Of a DNA stretch of 64,000 nt, positions 24,790 through 33,300 are shown in pieces. How positions within the stretch are numbered: the stretch's first letter is position 1; each line of letters opens with the position of its first letter. Position numbers and translations under genes: made by a program. The notes beneath the pieces were generated by a model. That model had not been told where the DNA came from, ran no database searches, and worked only from the letters and a program-made list of their open reading frames with translations. Location: assembly GCA_017453205.1 (NCBI GenBank), contig JAFTKO010000023.1, positions 1 through 64,000 on the forward strand, written 5' to 3'. Origin of the DNA: Clostridia bacterium (lineage in GTDB: Bacteria > Bacillota > Clostridia > Oscillospirales > CAG-272).

Positions 24790-26472
24790 TTACTGTGCGT
24801 CGTTTGCTTTCGCATAAGTGTTCAGAATAGTCCATGCGTCGGTGCCTTCGGTATATTTGCCGCTATCAAGAGCAAGATCCGCAACATCGGCAACACTGCG
24901 AATACGTGCTTCGCTGACAATTCCATCGGTTCCAACACCGTCATTGGCATAGAAAGTAAAGCTCCAATCGCCAACAGACAGGGTAAGGTAAGCAACAGCG
25001 GTAAACTTCAGATCATAGTTTTTCTCGTAAATCTTTGCAATTGCACCGGTAAATCCGTAATCGGTTTCATCTTGAGAGATCCAAGTATAGGTACCTGCGC
25101 CAGGTGCATAAGGAACCGTTACCATTTGATTTTCGGTCAAAACAGCCAGCTTATCGTAGCTGTCAGCCACTTTTGCAATGTTTTGCGTGGGAGCAATGAT
25201 GGTACCAAGTGCAACGGTGACACCGTCAAGAGCGGTCAAAGCATCATAGGCAGCTTTGTTTACCTTGCTGTCAAAACGGATGCCGGAGGTTGCCTCTGCG
25301 GAGGTATCCAAACGAACACGCGCACCGTCCAAAGTTTGCAAGTCAATACCCGCAACACAGGTATCAAGACCCTTGGTGTAATCCGCATTGTAAGTCTCTC
25401 CCTCAATGCACTCGGATGTAGTAAAGCAGTTCGTGTAAGTGGTAAGTTTACTTGCATTGTAGGCCGTCATACCGCCTTCCTTAGCGGTGGTACCGGTTGC
25501 GGAAAGCGTACCAACATTTACGCAGTTGGTCATTACCGCTGTTGTAGAATTATTTTTGTGCCAGGGTCCAATAGCACCGGCAATACCGCCGGCATATGCC
25601 TTACCACCCGCAGTAACAGTAATCGCGCCATAGTTTACACAGTTGATAAACGTAGCCGTGTCGCCATCCCAAATTCCACCGACAATACCGCCGGCATCAG
25701 CCCCGTTCTCCCCGGTAACTTCGACGGTTACGGAAGCAAAGTTTTTCACATTTGTATAGCTACCAATTTTGACACGTCCTGCAAATCCGCCCACGTAAGG
25801 AGTGGTGCTACCGGTAACCACGTTGATCGAGCCTCTCACCTCACTATTGCTGATTTTGCTGCTGTCCGTGTAATATCCGGCCACTCCACCGATCTGGTCT
25901 TTGGCTATCCCATCAAGATCAATATTAACATCAAAAATACAGTTATTAACAGTCGTACTAGACATACGTCCTGCCAAAAGTCCCCAATAACCACCGGGCG
26001 CTGTGAAATTGCTATAATCGGAAATCGAGCCTTCCAAAGTCAAATTCTCAACAGTTGCCCCTCCTAAGTAATGAAACATTGCAACATTAGTGGTATAGGT
26101 ACCGCCGTTCAAGGTCAGACCTGTAATTTTATGGCTGTCACCATTGAGATTAAAGCCTAACCAGTCGCCGGAGACCGGTACCCATGTGTGAGCGCTCAAA
26201 TCAATATCGGCAGTCAGCTTATAGTACTTTCCGGTATAATCAGCATCCGCCGCAGAAAGCTTGTTTGCCACAAAAGCCCACTCCGCAGCAGTACCGACCA
26301 AATAGGGATCATCGGCAGTACCGGTACCGCCGCCGGACAGTGCGGTTGCGGCATTGTCTGTCCAATATGTAAGAGCGGTCCCCTCCGCGTTGGCGGGAAT
26401 TACGAATACAACAGAAGAAACCAAAAGGATAAGCGAGAGGAAAACGGATAAGAGTTTAGCGTTTTTTTTCAT
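24790..26472 (-). CDS. Secreted beta-helix (GLUG-type) protein, twin 2
   Basis: I start at the ATG at 26472 (AAAGGA eight bases upstream), giving about 560 residues. Sec signal LLSVFLSLILLVSSVVFVIP. Residues 40-330 have GLUG-type repeats (YYKLTADIDLSAHTWVPVSG, IGGVAGYYTDSSKISNSEVR, AGGIVGGIWDGDTATFINCV). The C-terminal module repeats that of twin 1: GARVRLDTS, GIRFDSKVNKAAYD, GVTVALGTIIAPTQNI, VADSYDK, GDWSFTFYANDGV. The pair arose by tandem duplication with strong divergence of the repeat part. Likely surface or extracellular glycan binding. Confidence 0.8.
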   Translation of the reverse strand: MKKNAKLLSVFLSLILLVSSVVFVIPANAEGTALTYWTDNAATALSGGGTGTADDPYLVGTAAEWAFVANKLSAADADYTGKYYKLTADIDLSAHTWVPVSGDWLGFNLNGDSHKITGLTLNGGTYTTNVAMFHYLGGATVENLTLEGSISDYSNFTAPGGYWGLLAGRMSSTTVNNCIFDVNIDLDGIAKDQIGGVAGYYTDSSKISNSEVRGSINVVTGSTTPYVGGFAGRVKIGSYTNVKNFASVTVEVTGENGADAGGIVGGIWDGDTATFINCVNYGAITVTAGGKAYAGGIAGAIGPWHKNNSTTAVMTNCVNVGTLSATGTTAKEGGMTAYNASKLTTYTNCFTTSECIEGETYNADYTKGLDTCVAGIDLQTLDGARVRLDTSAEATSGIRFDSKVNKAAYDALTALDGVTVALGTIIAPTQNIAKVADSYDKLAVLTENQMVTVPYAPGAGTYTWISQDETDYGFTGAIAKIYEKNYDLKFTAVAYLTLSVGDWSFTFYANDGVGTDGIVSEARIRSVADVADLALDSGKYTEGTDAWTILNTYAKANDAQ

Positions 26473-26516
26473 TTTAATCATCCTTTCATGATGTTGTTTT
26501 ATTGTGCTATTTTAAA

Positions 26517-28043
26517 TTATTCTTGACCTAAAAGCTTGGTATATGCATCGTTTAGCGCGTCAACCTCTTGTTGGAGCAAGCCGGATTCCAAACGTCCGCC
26601 AATCAAAGAACCGATCGTGTTTTCTCCACTGCCCCAAATCTCTCTCAAGTCACCTGTGGTAAAAGTAAACGCAGTATTGAAATAGACGTTTACAGGATCC
26701 ACAAAGGTATTTGAGCTGATAATGTCAAGCATTTTTACAGATTCGGGATCACCGAGATAGCGGGAGCTGAGCGCAGTTTCGTAGTATGCGGGACGAACCA
26801 CTGCATAGCTCTCAGAAGCATATGCCTCAAAGAAAAGTCCCATATTTTGCAGTTTGTCCGAATCATTGATCAAGGTTCGCGAAAAACCGAACAGGAAGCA
26901 TTGGTCCTGCACATAGGAAACATAATCCTTTTGCGTCTCACTTGCCTTGGGTATGGGAAGCAAACCATAACCCAAACCGGTTTTACCCAATACAACCATA
27001 TCGTTGGTTTCTACTACATACAAACGGTAAAACATCATACCGGCTTCACCCGATGCGAATTTTCCCATTACCGCCTCATTACTGCCAATGTCGGTAGAAA
27101 CATATGCACCATTGTTATACAAAAGTCTTAAACATCTGTCAATGTTATCCGCAAACAGATCGGCGTTAATATCGATCTTATAGGTGTTGCTGTCATCCTT
27201 TGCCAACACGCGAAGATTGCATGCCGACATGAAACCATCCATCTGACTGGAATAAGGACCTACCCAACCGTAAAGACCGTACAAATCCTCCGCATCTCTG
27301 CCGTCACCGTCAAGATCGCTGTAAAAGTCTTCCAACAAAGTAGCAACATACTCCATGGTCCATTGCTGATCCAATACTGCCGCATAAGGATCATCAATGC
27401 CATATTGGTCAAAAAGTGTACGATTGAACAAGCAAACCAACATATAACGGTAGTAAGCCATAGACATAGGTCCCGTTACCAAATACTGGCTCTCACCAAA
27501 CGACAGCGCGTCATTGTAGCCTTGTGAGTAATAATCCTTGCCAAGGTTGATCGCATCCATCTCGGTAATGTCCGCCAAAAGACCGTTGATTGCCAATGCC
27601 GTCATTTTGTAGCCTGCAGTGGTAAAAACATGGTAATCGGCCCCACCATCCTGTATCAGCTTTTCCACCTTCTGATACATGGTGTTGGTGTTGGTATCCC
27701 CCACCGTTTCATCAACCTCGATATAGCAGTTAAATTTGTATTCCAAATTATCATTTCTGGTAAATACCGCCTCATCGATCAGACTGCCTGTAAGCGACGC
27801 GGAAAACTCCTCCGATGCCGCTTCCTGTACCAGTGAGCAGATCGTAAAAGTTGCCCCATCAAAATTCAAGCCGTCCGGTAGGTCGGCTCTGGCATTTGGG
27901 TTGTCTTCAACGGTTTCCTCGTCTCTCGGCGAGGTTTGGGATTCATTGTTGCCGGTGTCGGGCTTTTCTTTATTACAGGCAACCGCCGTCAATAAAAGAA
28001 TCACCAACAACAGCATACAAAAAATCGATGTGAGTCTCTTCAA
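26517..28043 (-). CDS. Extracellular solute-binding lipoprotein, ABC sugar type
   Basis: 508 residues. UUG start behind AGGAGG. Lipoprotein signal LLLVILLLTAVACNKEK, then an acidic linker. The mature part has features of family 1 sugar-binding proteins: ADYHVFTTAGYKMTALAING, DISEM-like ADITEMDAI, PMSMAYYRYMLVCLFNRTLF, and GYGLLPIPKA near residue 355 (the family GI.P.P block). No permease or ATPase gene is found in the window, so it must use transport subunits encoded elsewhere or act as a receptor. It is first in the locus A minus-strand series. Confidence 0.8.
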   Translation of the reverse strand: MKRLTSIFCMLLLVILLLTAVACNKEKPDTGNNESQTSPRDEETVEDNPNARADLPDGLNFDGATFTICSLVQEAASEEFSASLTGSLIDEAVFTRNDNLEYKFNCYIEVDETVGDTNTNTMYQKVEKLIQDGGADYHVFTTAGYKMTALAINGLLADITEMDAINLGKDYYSQGYNDALSFGESQYLVTGPMSMAYYRYMLVCLFNRTLFDQYGIDDPYAAVLDQQWTMEYVATLLEDFYSDLDGDGRDAEDLYGLYGWVGPYSSQMDGFMSACNLRVLAKDDSNTYKIDINADLFADNIDRCLRLLYNNGAYVSTDIGSNEAVMGKFASGEAGMMFYRLYVVETNDMVVLGKTGLGYGLLPIPKASETQKDYVSYVQDQCFLFGFSRTLINDSDKLQNMGLFFEAYASESYAVVRPAYYETALSSRYLGDPESVKMLDIISSNTFVDPVNVYFNTAFTFTTGDLREIWGSGENTIGSLIGGRLESGLLQQEVDALNDAYTKLLGQE

Positions 28044-28171
28044 AAAAATTCCTCCTTTATATTAATATTATAAAAAGCAAAAACCACTTTTTGTATTTAT
28101 ACCGGAAACTCGGCAGTTAAAAGTTCCACATCAAACACATCATGTCCGTTCTTGCTTTCTATTACGGTTTA

Positions 28172-28369
28172 ATTATATCATATCCAACCAAACAAAAAAA
28201 GGGGCAATTTCGCACTTTTTTGCGGGCAATTTATCCCATTTACTTTTTTATCGCAAAACATATTCCCTTTTTTGTTGTTTTATGCTATAATAAACATAGA
28301 AAAAACATAGCTAACAAAAATCTCGACAAAACGATCTGTTTCATTGTTAAAAAAATATGTTTTTAACAA
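28172..28369. promoter_or_regulatory. Divergent control region of locus A
   Basis: Gene-free stretch 28044-28384. On the minus strand a TATAAT box lies at 28172-28177, with only a poor -35, so it probably needs an activator. On the plus strand TATAAT is at 28286-28291. A perfect 10-bp inverted repeat, TTGTTAAAAA / TTTTTAACAA (28344-28369), sits just before AGGAGG (28374-28379) of the AraC-HAD gene. It could be an operator or an RNA hairpin that limits that gene's own translation. Confidence 0.5.
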
Positions 28370-28384
28370 AAATAGGAGGTCTAT

Positions 28385-29977
28385 ATGGAAAAAGAAACAA
28401 CCGGTATCTCGCTTCCAAGCTCTATCGACCAACAAGAAGCAAGGACGGTTTTTTTACAACCCGATTGTTTTATAGGGCTTTTTAACCACCACAACCGTCC
28501 AATGCATAAGCATAACTGTATTGAGCTTGCCTATGTACTGGAGGGCACCGCCAAACATATTATGTTCACCGAAAAAAAAGGGGAAGAAACCGAAATCATC
28601 AAGGCAGGAAACTATTTCTTTTTAGACTATAGTGTTACCCACGGGTTTCAAGATGAAAGCTTAGATTTTGAGATCATGAATATCCTTTTCTTCCCCAGCT
28701 TTATACATCATACTCTCTCAAATACACAGTCTTTTGAAGATGTGATCAACAACAAAACCATTGATTTTCATTACTCGATGTTAACCTGCTCTCCGGTCAA
28801 CCACACCTACTACGATGAAACGCGGCAAATACGTGGTTTGTTCGATAGCGCTTTTGTCACCTATACCCGTAATCTGCCCGGAGCGAGAAAACTGTTGCGT
28901 AGCTATGTCGTCTTGATTTTAATTTTATCTATGCAAAAAATTCTTGATTTGTCTCAAGAAAAGCAAAGTCTGCAAAAAGATGATCTCATTGCCAAAATCA
29001 GCGATTATATTGAAAATCATTATGAAGAGCATACCACGCTTGCAGAAATATGCAATAAGCATTACTTTAACACATCCTATATTGGCAAAAAATTTAAAAG
29101 TGTATATGGTGTCTCGTTTGAACAGTACCGTCAACAAATCCGCGTTCGCAAGGCATGCACGCTCCTATTAGAAACGACACAATCGGTTGATTCCGTCGCC
29201 TATCAAGTTGGTTACACCGACATCAAGGCATTTCGCACGGTCTTTACCAAGTTGATTGGTGAATCCCCCGCACAATTCCGCAGTAAATTCTTCAAAAATA
29301 CTGATTCGAAAGGAACAATTCTAAAAATGAAACAACAGGACATGAAAGGTATTATTTTTGATTTGGACGGTGTGTTGCTTTCCACCGATCACTATCATTA
29401 TTTGGCATGGAAGCAACTGGCAGACGAACTGAATATTCCCTTTAATGAGAAAGATAACGAACAGTTGCGTGGCGTCAGCCGCATGGAAAGCTTGGAGATC
29501 ATTTTAAAAAAAGCAGAAAACAAGACTTTTACAGGTGAAGAAAAATATCGGTTTGCACAACAGAAAAACGATAGGTACCGTGAATTTTTACAGCAACTAA
29601 CACCTAACGATATCCATCCCGTAATACGTGAAACCCTGCTGACTCTTCGCAAGCGAAATTACCTTTTGGCGGTCGGCTCGTCCAGCAAAAACGCAAAATT
29701 TATTTTGGAACGCACCAATTTAATGAAAGAATTTGATGCTGTTGTGGATGGTAATGAAATCTCTAATTCCAAACCCGATCCCGAGGTCTTCCTCAAAGCA
29801 GCTGAAAGGTTGAACCTTGCTCCCCAAAAATGCGCTGTGGTGGAAGATGCCGAAGCCGGACTTTTGGCGGCAATCTCCGGTGGATTTTTTGCAATCGGCT
29901 TTGCCGGTATGATTCATTCGCCACTCGCTGAAATACCGTTGTATGATTTTTCTGATTTGCTCAATATTTTTTCATAA
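28385..29977 (+). CDS. AraC-family regulator fused to a beta-phosphoglucomutase-like HAD domain
   Basis: 530 residues. Residues 1-150 are a cupin-like sensor (HKHNCIELAYVLEGTAKHIM, AGNYFFLDYSVTHGF). Residues 198-300 carry the two AraC HTH motifs (TTLAEICNKHYFNTSYIGKK and VDSVAYQVGYTDIKAFRTVF). From residue 319 a complete HAD domain follows: IIFDLDGVLLSTDHYHYLAW, RGVSRMES, AVGSSSKNAKFIL, SKPDPEVFLKAAE and VVEDAEAG, all beta-phosphoglucomutase signatures. The frame is continuous. A weak AAAGGA lies 12 bases before an internal ATG at 29329, so a free HAD form is possible. The gene is divergent from locus A and probably its regulator. Confidence 0.85.
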   Translation: MEKETTGISLPSSIDQQEARTVFLQPDCFIGLFNHHNRPMHKHNCIELAYVLEGTAKHIMFTEKKGEETEIIKAGNYFFLDYSVTHGFQDESLDFEIMNILFFPSFIHHTLSNTQSFEDVINNKTIDFHYSMLTCSPVNHTYYDETRQIRGLFDSAFVTYTRNLPGARKLLRSYVVLILILSMQKILDLSQEKQSLQKDDLIAKISDYIENHYEEHTTLAEICNKHYFNTSYIGKKFKSVYGVSFEQYRQQIRVRKACTLLLETTQSVDSVAYQVGYTDIKAFRTVFTKLIGESPAQFRSKFFKNTDSKGTILKMKQQDMKGIIFDLDGVLLSTDHYHYLAWKQLADELNIPFNEKDNEQLRGVSRMESLEIILKKAENKTFTGEEKYRFAQQKNDRYREFLQQLTPNDIHPVIRETLLTLRKRNYLLAVGSSSKNAKFILERTNLMKEFDAVVDGNEISNSKPDPEVFLKAAERLNLAPQKCAVVEDAEAGLLAAISGGFFAIGFAGMIHSPLAEIPLYDFSDLLNIFS

Positions 29978-29998
29978 TATAATAGTGAGGTGTAAAAT

Positions 29999-30997
29999 AT
30001 GGAACTCAATAAAATTTTCTCATCAAACATGGTCTTTGCCGCCAATAAACCAATCAGAATATACGGTGAGGGCTGCGGCAAGGTTACAATCGACTTTGCC
30101 GGTCAAACAAAAAGCGGTATATTCAACGATAAAAACTGGGATATTGAATTTTCTGCTATGACATATGGTGGCCCTTATAAAATGAAGGTCACTTTTGAAG
30201 ACCGTGAAATTCTTTTTTCCAATATTTATATCGGTGAGGTGTACCTTTTTGCGGGACAATCAAATATGCAATTCAAAATATATGAATCCAGTCTCCCTCC
30301 CGAGCAGTATTTTGAAAATGAAAAATTACGTCTTTTCGCAGCCCGAAAAGTTAAAAACAATGATTTTTTCTCACCCGATGACGGATGGATTACATGTAAA
30401 AAAGCGGAAGTAAAACACTGGAGCGCCATAGGTTCCTTGGTTGGAAATGAAATCGCAAAGAAAAAAGACATTGCGGTTGGTATTATCACCTGTGCGCAAG
30501 GAGCATCCGTAATTGAAAGCTGGGTACCTCAAGATGCTTTTAAAAAACATAATATAGACATTCCAATCGAAAATCGCCATCCAGACCATGTTTTTGAGGA
30601 ATTTACAAAATGGAATGGCGACGGTATCCTCTACAATTTCATGTTACGTCAGATCATTCCCTATTCACTCACCGGGGTTATTTGGTATCAAGGTGAAAGT
30701 GATACCACCATTGACGAGGCGCTTGTTTACGCAGACGAATTGAAGGCGCTGATCCATATTTGGAGAAACGATTTCAAAGATGAGGAATTACCGTTTGTAA
30801 TCGTTCAAATTGCCGATTACAATAAAAGAGCAGACGATGGTTGGCGTTTGGTTCAGAAAGCACAATTGGATATACAGACCATGACGCGGAATGTAAAAAC
30901 CGTTATCAGTGCTGATGTTTGTGAAAATGATGATATTCACCCAAAAACAAAGAGCCATCTTTCAAAAAGAATTGCCGACCTATTGATGCAAACATAA
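29999..30997 (+). CDS. Sialate O-acetylesterase-like SGNH esterase
   Basis: 332 residues, SASA family (PF03629). The nucleophile block is FAGQSNMQFKIYE near residue 88; later ITCAQGASVIESW, VIWYQGESDTT and the C-terminal DDIHPKTKSHLS supply the other catalytic residues (Asp, His). No signal peptide, so it acts on imported material. Expected to remove acetyl groups from sialic acid or plant-glycan sugars. It follows the AraC-HAD gene by 21 bases with GAGGTG as ribosome site; the pair is likely co-transcribed. Confidence 0.8.
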   Translation: MELNKIFSSNMVFAANKPIRIYGEGCGKVTIDFAGQTKSGIFNDKNWDIEFSAMTYGGPYKMKVTFEDREILFSNIYIGEVYLFAGQSNMQFKIYESSLPPEQYFENEKLRLFAARKVKNNDFFSPDDGWITCKKAEVKHWSAIGSLVGNEIAKKKDIAVGIITCAQGASVIESWVPQDAFKKHNIDIPIENRHPDHVFEEFTKWNGDGILYNFMLRQIIPYSLTGVIWYQGESDTTIDEALVYADELKALIHIWRNDFKDEELPFVIVQIADYNKRADDGWRLVQKAQLDIQTMTRNVKTVISADVCENDDIHPKTKSHLSKRIADLLMQT

Positions 30998-31012
30998 TCA
31001 TGGAGAACAAAA

Positions 31013-32731
31013 ATGGAAAACAAAAGCTTATACCGAAAAGTAAAATCTTACTTGAATATTTTGCAACAACAGTGTACTATCTCGCTTGGTAAAATCACCG
31101 ACATTGGTATTTTACCGTGTGAGTACAAAGAGAACAATGAGTTGCCCCTGCTGATACCTTTACGCCCTATGACATAAACGGAACATGGGGAACTGGTATC
31201 AATACCCACGCATGGTTCCGCTTTTGCACCGAAGCAACCGACAAAACGGGAGATCAACCGCTTCTTCTGACCGTTAGCACCAACCGAGCCGGTTGGGATA
31301 TCGGAAATCCCCAATTTGTGGTGTATGTAGACGGGGAGCTTTATCAAGGTATGGATGTCAACCATACCGAGTTGCTTCTCGATCCGACACGCACGCATGA
31401 ACTTTATTTTTACGCCTACACAGGTTCACGTACCAAAGAGGCAAAATTTATCGTCGACCTTTTTCGTCCTGTTCCCGCAGTGCAAAAACATATGGAGAAT
31501 GCCAAAGCACTGATTGCGAGCGGTATTGACAAACGGTGCGGTTGGGTGGTATTCAATCCCAATCCGCAAAACGGCTTTGGCACGGTCACTCTGCCGAACG
31601 GTACCTGCGGATACGTTGCAAGCATTCCCGCCAAGGGATACGTAACGGTGGAAACAATCAAAACCGAAAATCGTATTGCGGTAGGTAAAAACACCTTGGA
31701 AAATGATTTCTTTAAGCTGACCTTTGATGCGGATATGATGCTTTCCTCTATTTATGACAAACGAGCCGAGCGTGAAGTCCTCACGGCGGGGCATCTAGGA
31801 AACGAACTGCGTCTGTACGCCGATTACCCCGACAATTTTGATGCTTGGGAATGGACGGAATACGCATTGGAAAGCTATACGGCACTCAACCAGCTTGAAA
31901 AGGCAGAGCCTGTACAGGACGGTGTGCGCGCGGGGATCCGCATTACGCGCCGTCACCAAAATTCCACGATCGAGCAGACCGTTTGGCTGTACGACGACAT
32001 CGACCGCATCGATTTTGACACCCACGTGGATTGGCACGAGCGACATCAGATGCTCAAGGCGGCATTCCCCGTGGACATTGACAGCGACCGCGCCACCTAC
32101 GACATTCAATACGGAAGCATTGAACGTCCCACCCACAAAAACACCTCGTGGGACGCTATGAAATTTGAGGTCTGTGCGCACAAATTTGCCGATCTGTCCG
32201 AGGGGGACTACGGCGTGACCATGTTCAACGATTGCAAATACGGACGATATTCACGACGGCGTGATGATCCTATCCTTGGTGCGTGGGTCAACCTTCCCCG
32301 ACCCCGAAGCGGATCAAGGCGAGATGACCTGCATCTATTCGATTCGTCCGCATATGGGTACGCTCGACCTTCCAAAGACGTCCGCTATGGCGTATGATCT
32401 CAACAACCCCATGCAGATATTGCCCGCTTCCGGTGAATGCGCAACCTTGCCCGAATCATTTTTCATCGTACAAAACAATCGGGAGAATATTCTGTGCAAG
32501 GTCGTCAAGGAGGCGGAGGATAGCAACGCACTGATCTTACGTCTGTATGAAAACAAAAACGCAAAGACCCGTGCAAAAATCACCTTTGGGTTTGATGTGG
32601 AGTCGGTTACGCTTTGTGATATGTTGGAAAACGATCTAAAACCACTTCCCCTGCAAGGCAACAGCGTGGAGCTGATCTTTGGTACGTTTGAAATTCATAC
32701 GCTCAAAGTAATCCCCTGCACAGTGCTTTAA
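31013..32731 (+). pseudogene. Broken GH38 alpha-mannosidase
   Basis: Pieces of one GH38 gene in three frames. The first frame (ATG at 31013) runs to a shift near 31145. The next reads FTPYDINGTWGTGINTHAWF, STNRAGWDIGNPQFVVYVDG, GMDVNHTELLLDP, the usual N-terminal domain. The sequence then passes straight into the C-terminal beta domains (WVVFNPNPQNGFGTV, TLENDFFKLTFD, LSSIYDKRAEREVL), so the whole catalytic barrel of roughly 450 residues is missing. A second shift at about 32240 (KYG then DIHDGVMIL) is repaired by adding two bases. Inactive remnant, last in the plus-strand unit. Confidence 0.8.
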
Positions 32732-32751
32732 ATTGCAAAAATTTTGACATT

Positions 32752-32807
32752 TTCCGTGTACAATCACTCGGTTGAAAAACATGCAACCATATGACTGTAC
32801 ACGGAAT
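32752..32807 (-). repeat. Inverted repeat element, copy R2, terminator-like
   Basis: TTCCGTGTACA and TGTACACGGAA form an 11-bp stem enclosing a second hairpin (GGTTG...CAACC). On the plus strand it is followed by TTTTT, so it can end the GH38 unit. Read on the minus strand it matches R1 at 4021-4067. The two copies flank locus A in opposite orientations. Confidence 0.55.
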
Positions 32808-32860
32808 TTTTCGGCTTCTTTTCGGGCCTTTTCTTATTGAAATTTGTGCAATAGAAACCA

Positions 32861-32896
32861 AAAAGCCTTATGAAATGTTACTTCCATAAGGCTTTT
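32861..32896 (-). terminator. Terminator behind tRNA fragment 2
   Basis: AAAAGCCTTATG and CATAAGGCTTTT make a 12-bp stem with a 12-base loop. T runs occur at both sides, so it works in both directions. It lies three bases from the CCA end of the tRNA fragment, the normal place for a tRNA gene terminator. Confidence 0.7.
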
Positions 32897-32898
32897 TG

Positions 32899-32924
32899 TG
32901 GCTCCCCCCGCTGGGCTCGAACCA
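32899..32924 (-). pseudogene. tRNA 3' fragment 2 (T-arm side and acceptor end)
   Basis: On the minus strand TGGTTCGAGCCCAGCGG followed by GGGGAGCCA is the TPsiC loop, T-stem 3' strand and CCA-ending acceptor strand of a tRNA. The sequence before it does not complete the T stem, and no anticodon arm is present, so only about 26 bases remain. Specificity cannot be told. Tandem to fragment 1 with 189 bases between. Confidence 0.6.
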
Positions 32925-33085
32925 AAGCGAAAGGCTACGGTCGCATGCTCCCTTCGCCGCAAATTTGCTTGCTCGCTAAACACGAGCATTCCGCAAGCGA
33001 ACCCGCAAAGTTCGCACCTGTTCCTCCCTTCAGTCGGAGCAGCTTGTTGCTACACCTCAAACCCAACAAGGAAGGAAACGAAAAA

Positions 33086-33105
33086 CAGACCGCTGATGCG
33101 GTCTG
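33086..33105 (-). terminator. Terminator behind tRNA-Asn fragment 1
   Basis: CAGACCGC, loop ATCA, GCGGTCTG and then TTTTT on the minus strand. It lies eight bases after the CCA end of the tRNA-Asn fragment. Confidence 0.75.
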
Positions 33106-33113
33106 CTTTTCGT

Positions 33114-33169
33114 TGGCTCCCCCTACTGGACTTGAACCAGTGACACCCTGATTAACAGTCAGGTGCTCT
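33114..33169 (-). tRNA. tRNA-Asn(GTT) 3' part; 5' acceptor and D-arm half missing
   Basis: Minus strand: AGAGC, then CCTGACTGTTAATCAGG (anticodon arm with GTT), variable region, CTGGTTCAAGTCCAG (T arm), acceptor strand AGGGGGAG and CCA. A whole tRNA would need TCCCCCT at its 5' end and a GCTC D-stem strand; neither exists in the 60 bases upstream, where the sequence becomes unrelated. A tRNA cut in or near the D arm and lying beside a recombinase gene is the expected trace of an attachment site. Confidence 0.75.
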
Positions 33170-33241
33170 CGCAGGCGTTACTCTTTACAAGGTAAAATCT
33201 ATCGATTAATGTATAACAAATCGTATTTTGAAATGAATAAA

Positions 33242-33268
33242 AAAGAGGAATCCCATAAAGTCCTCTTT
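33242..33268 (-). terminator. Terminator after the serine recombinase gene
   Basis: AAAGAGGA and TCCTCTTT with an 11-base loop, then TTTATTCATTT on the minus strand. A second hairpin (TCAAACCGCCAT / ATGGCGGTTTGA, 33285-33319) overlaps the last codons of the recombinase. Confidence 0.65.
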
Positions 33269-33300
33269 AGCAGTTGGTAAGCGTTCAAACCGCCATCACC

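Noticed and set aside
25072..26067. Plus-strand 331-residue open frame
   Set aside because: Antisense shadow of the GLUG-type twin 2; composition Cys/His/Asn-rich without domain.
32870..33151. Plus-strand 93-residue frame ending in PTGLEPVTP
   Set aside because: This is the well-known false ORF formed by the antisense of tRNA 3' ends (fragments 1 and 2).
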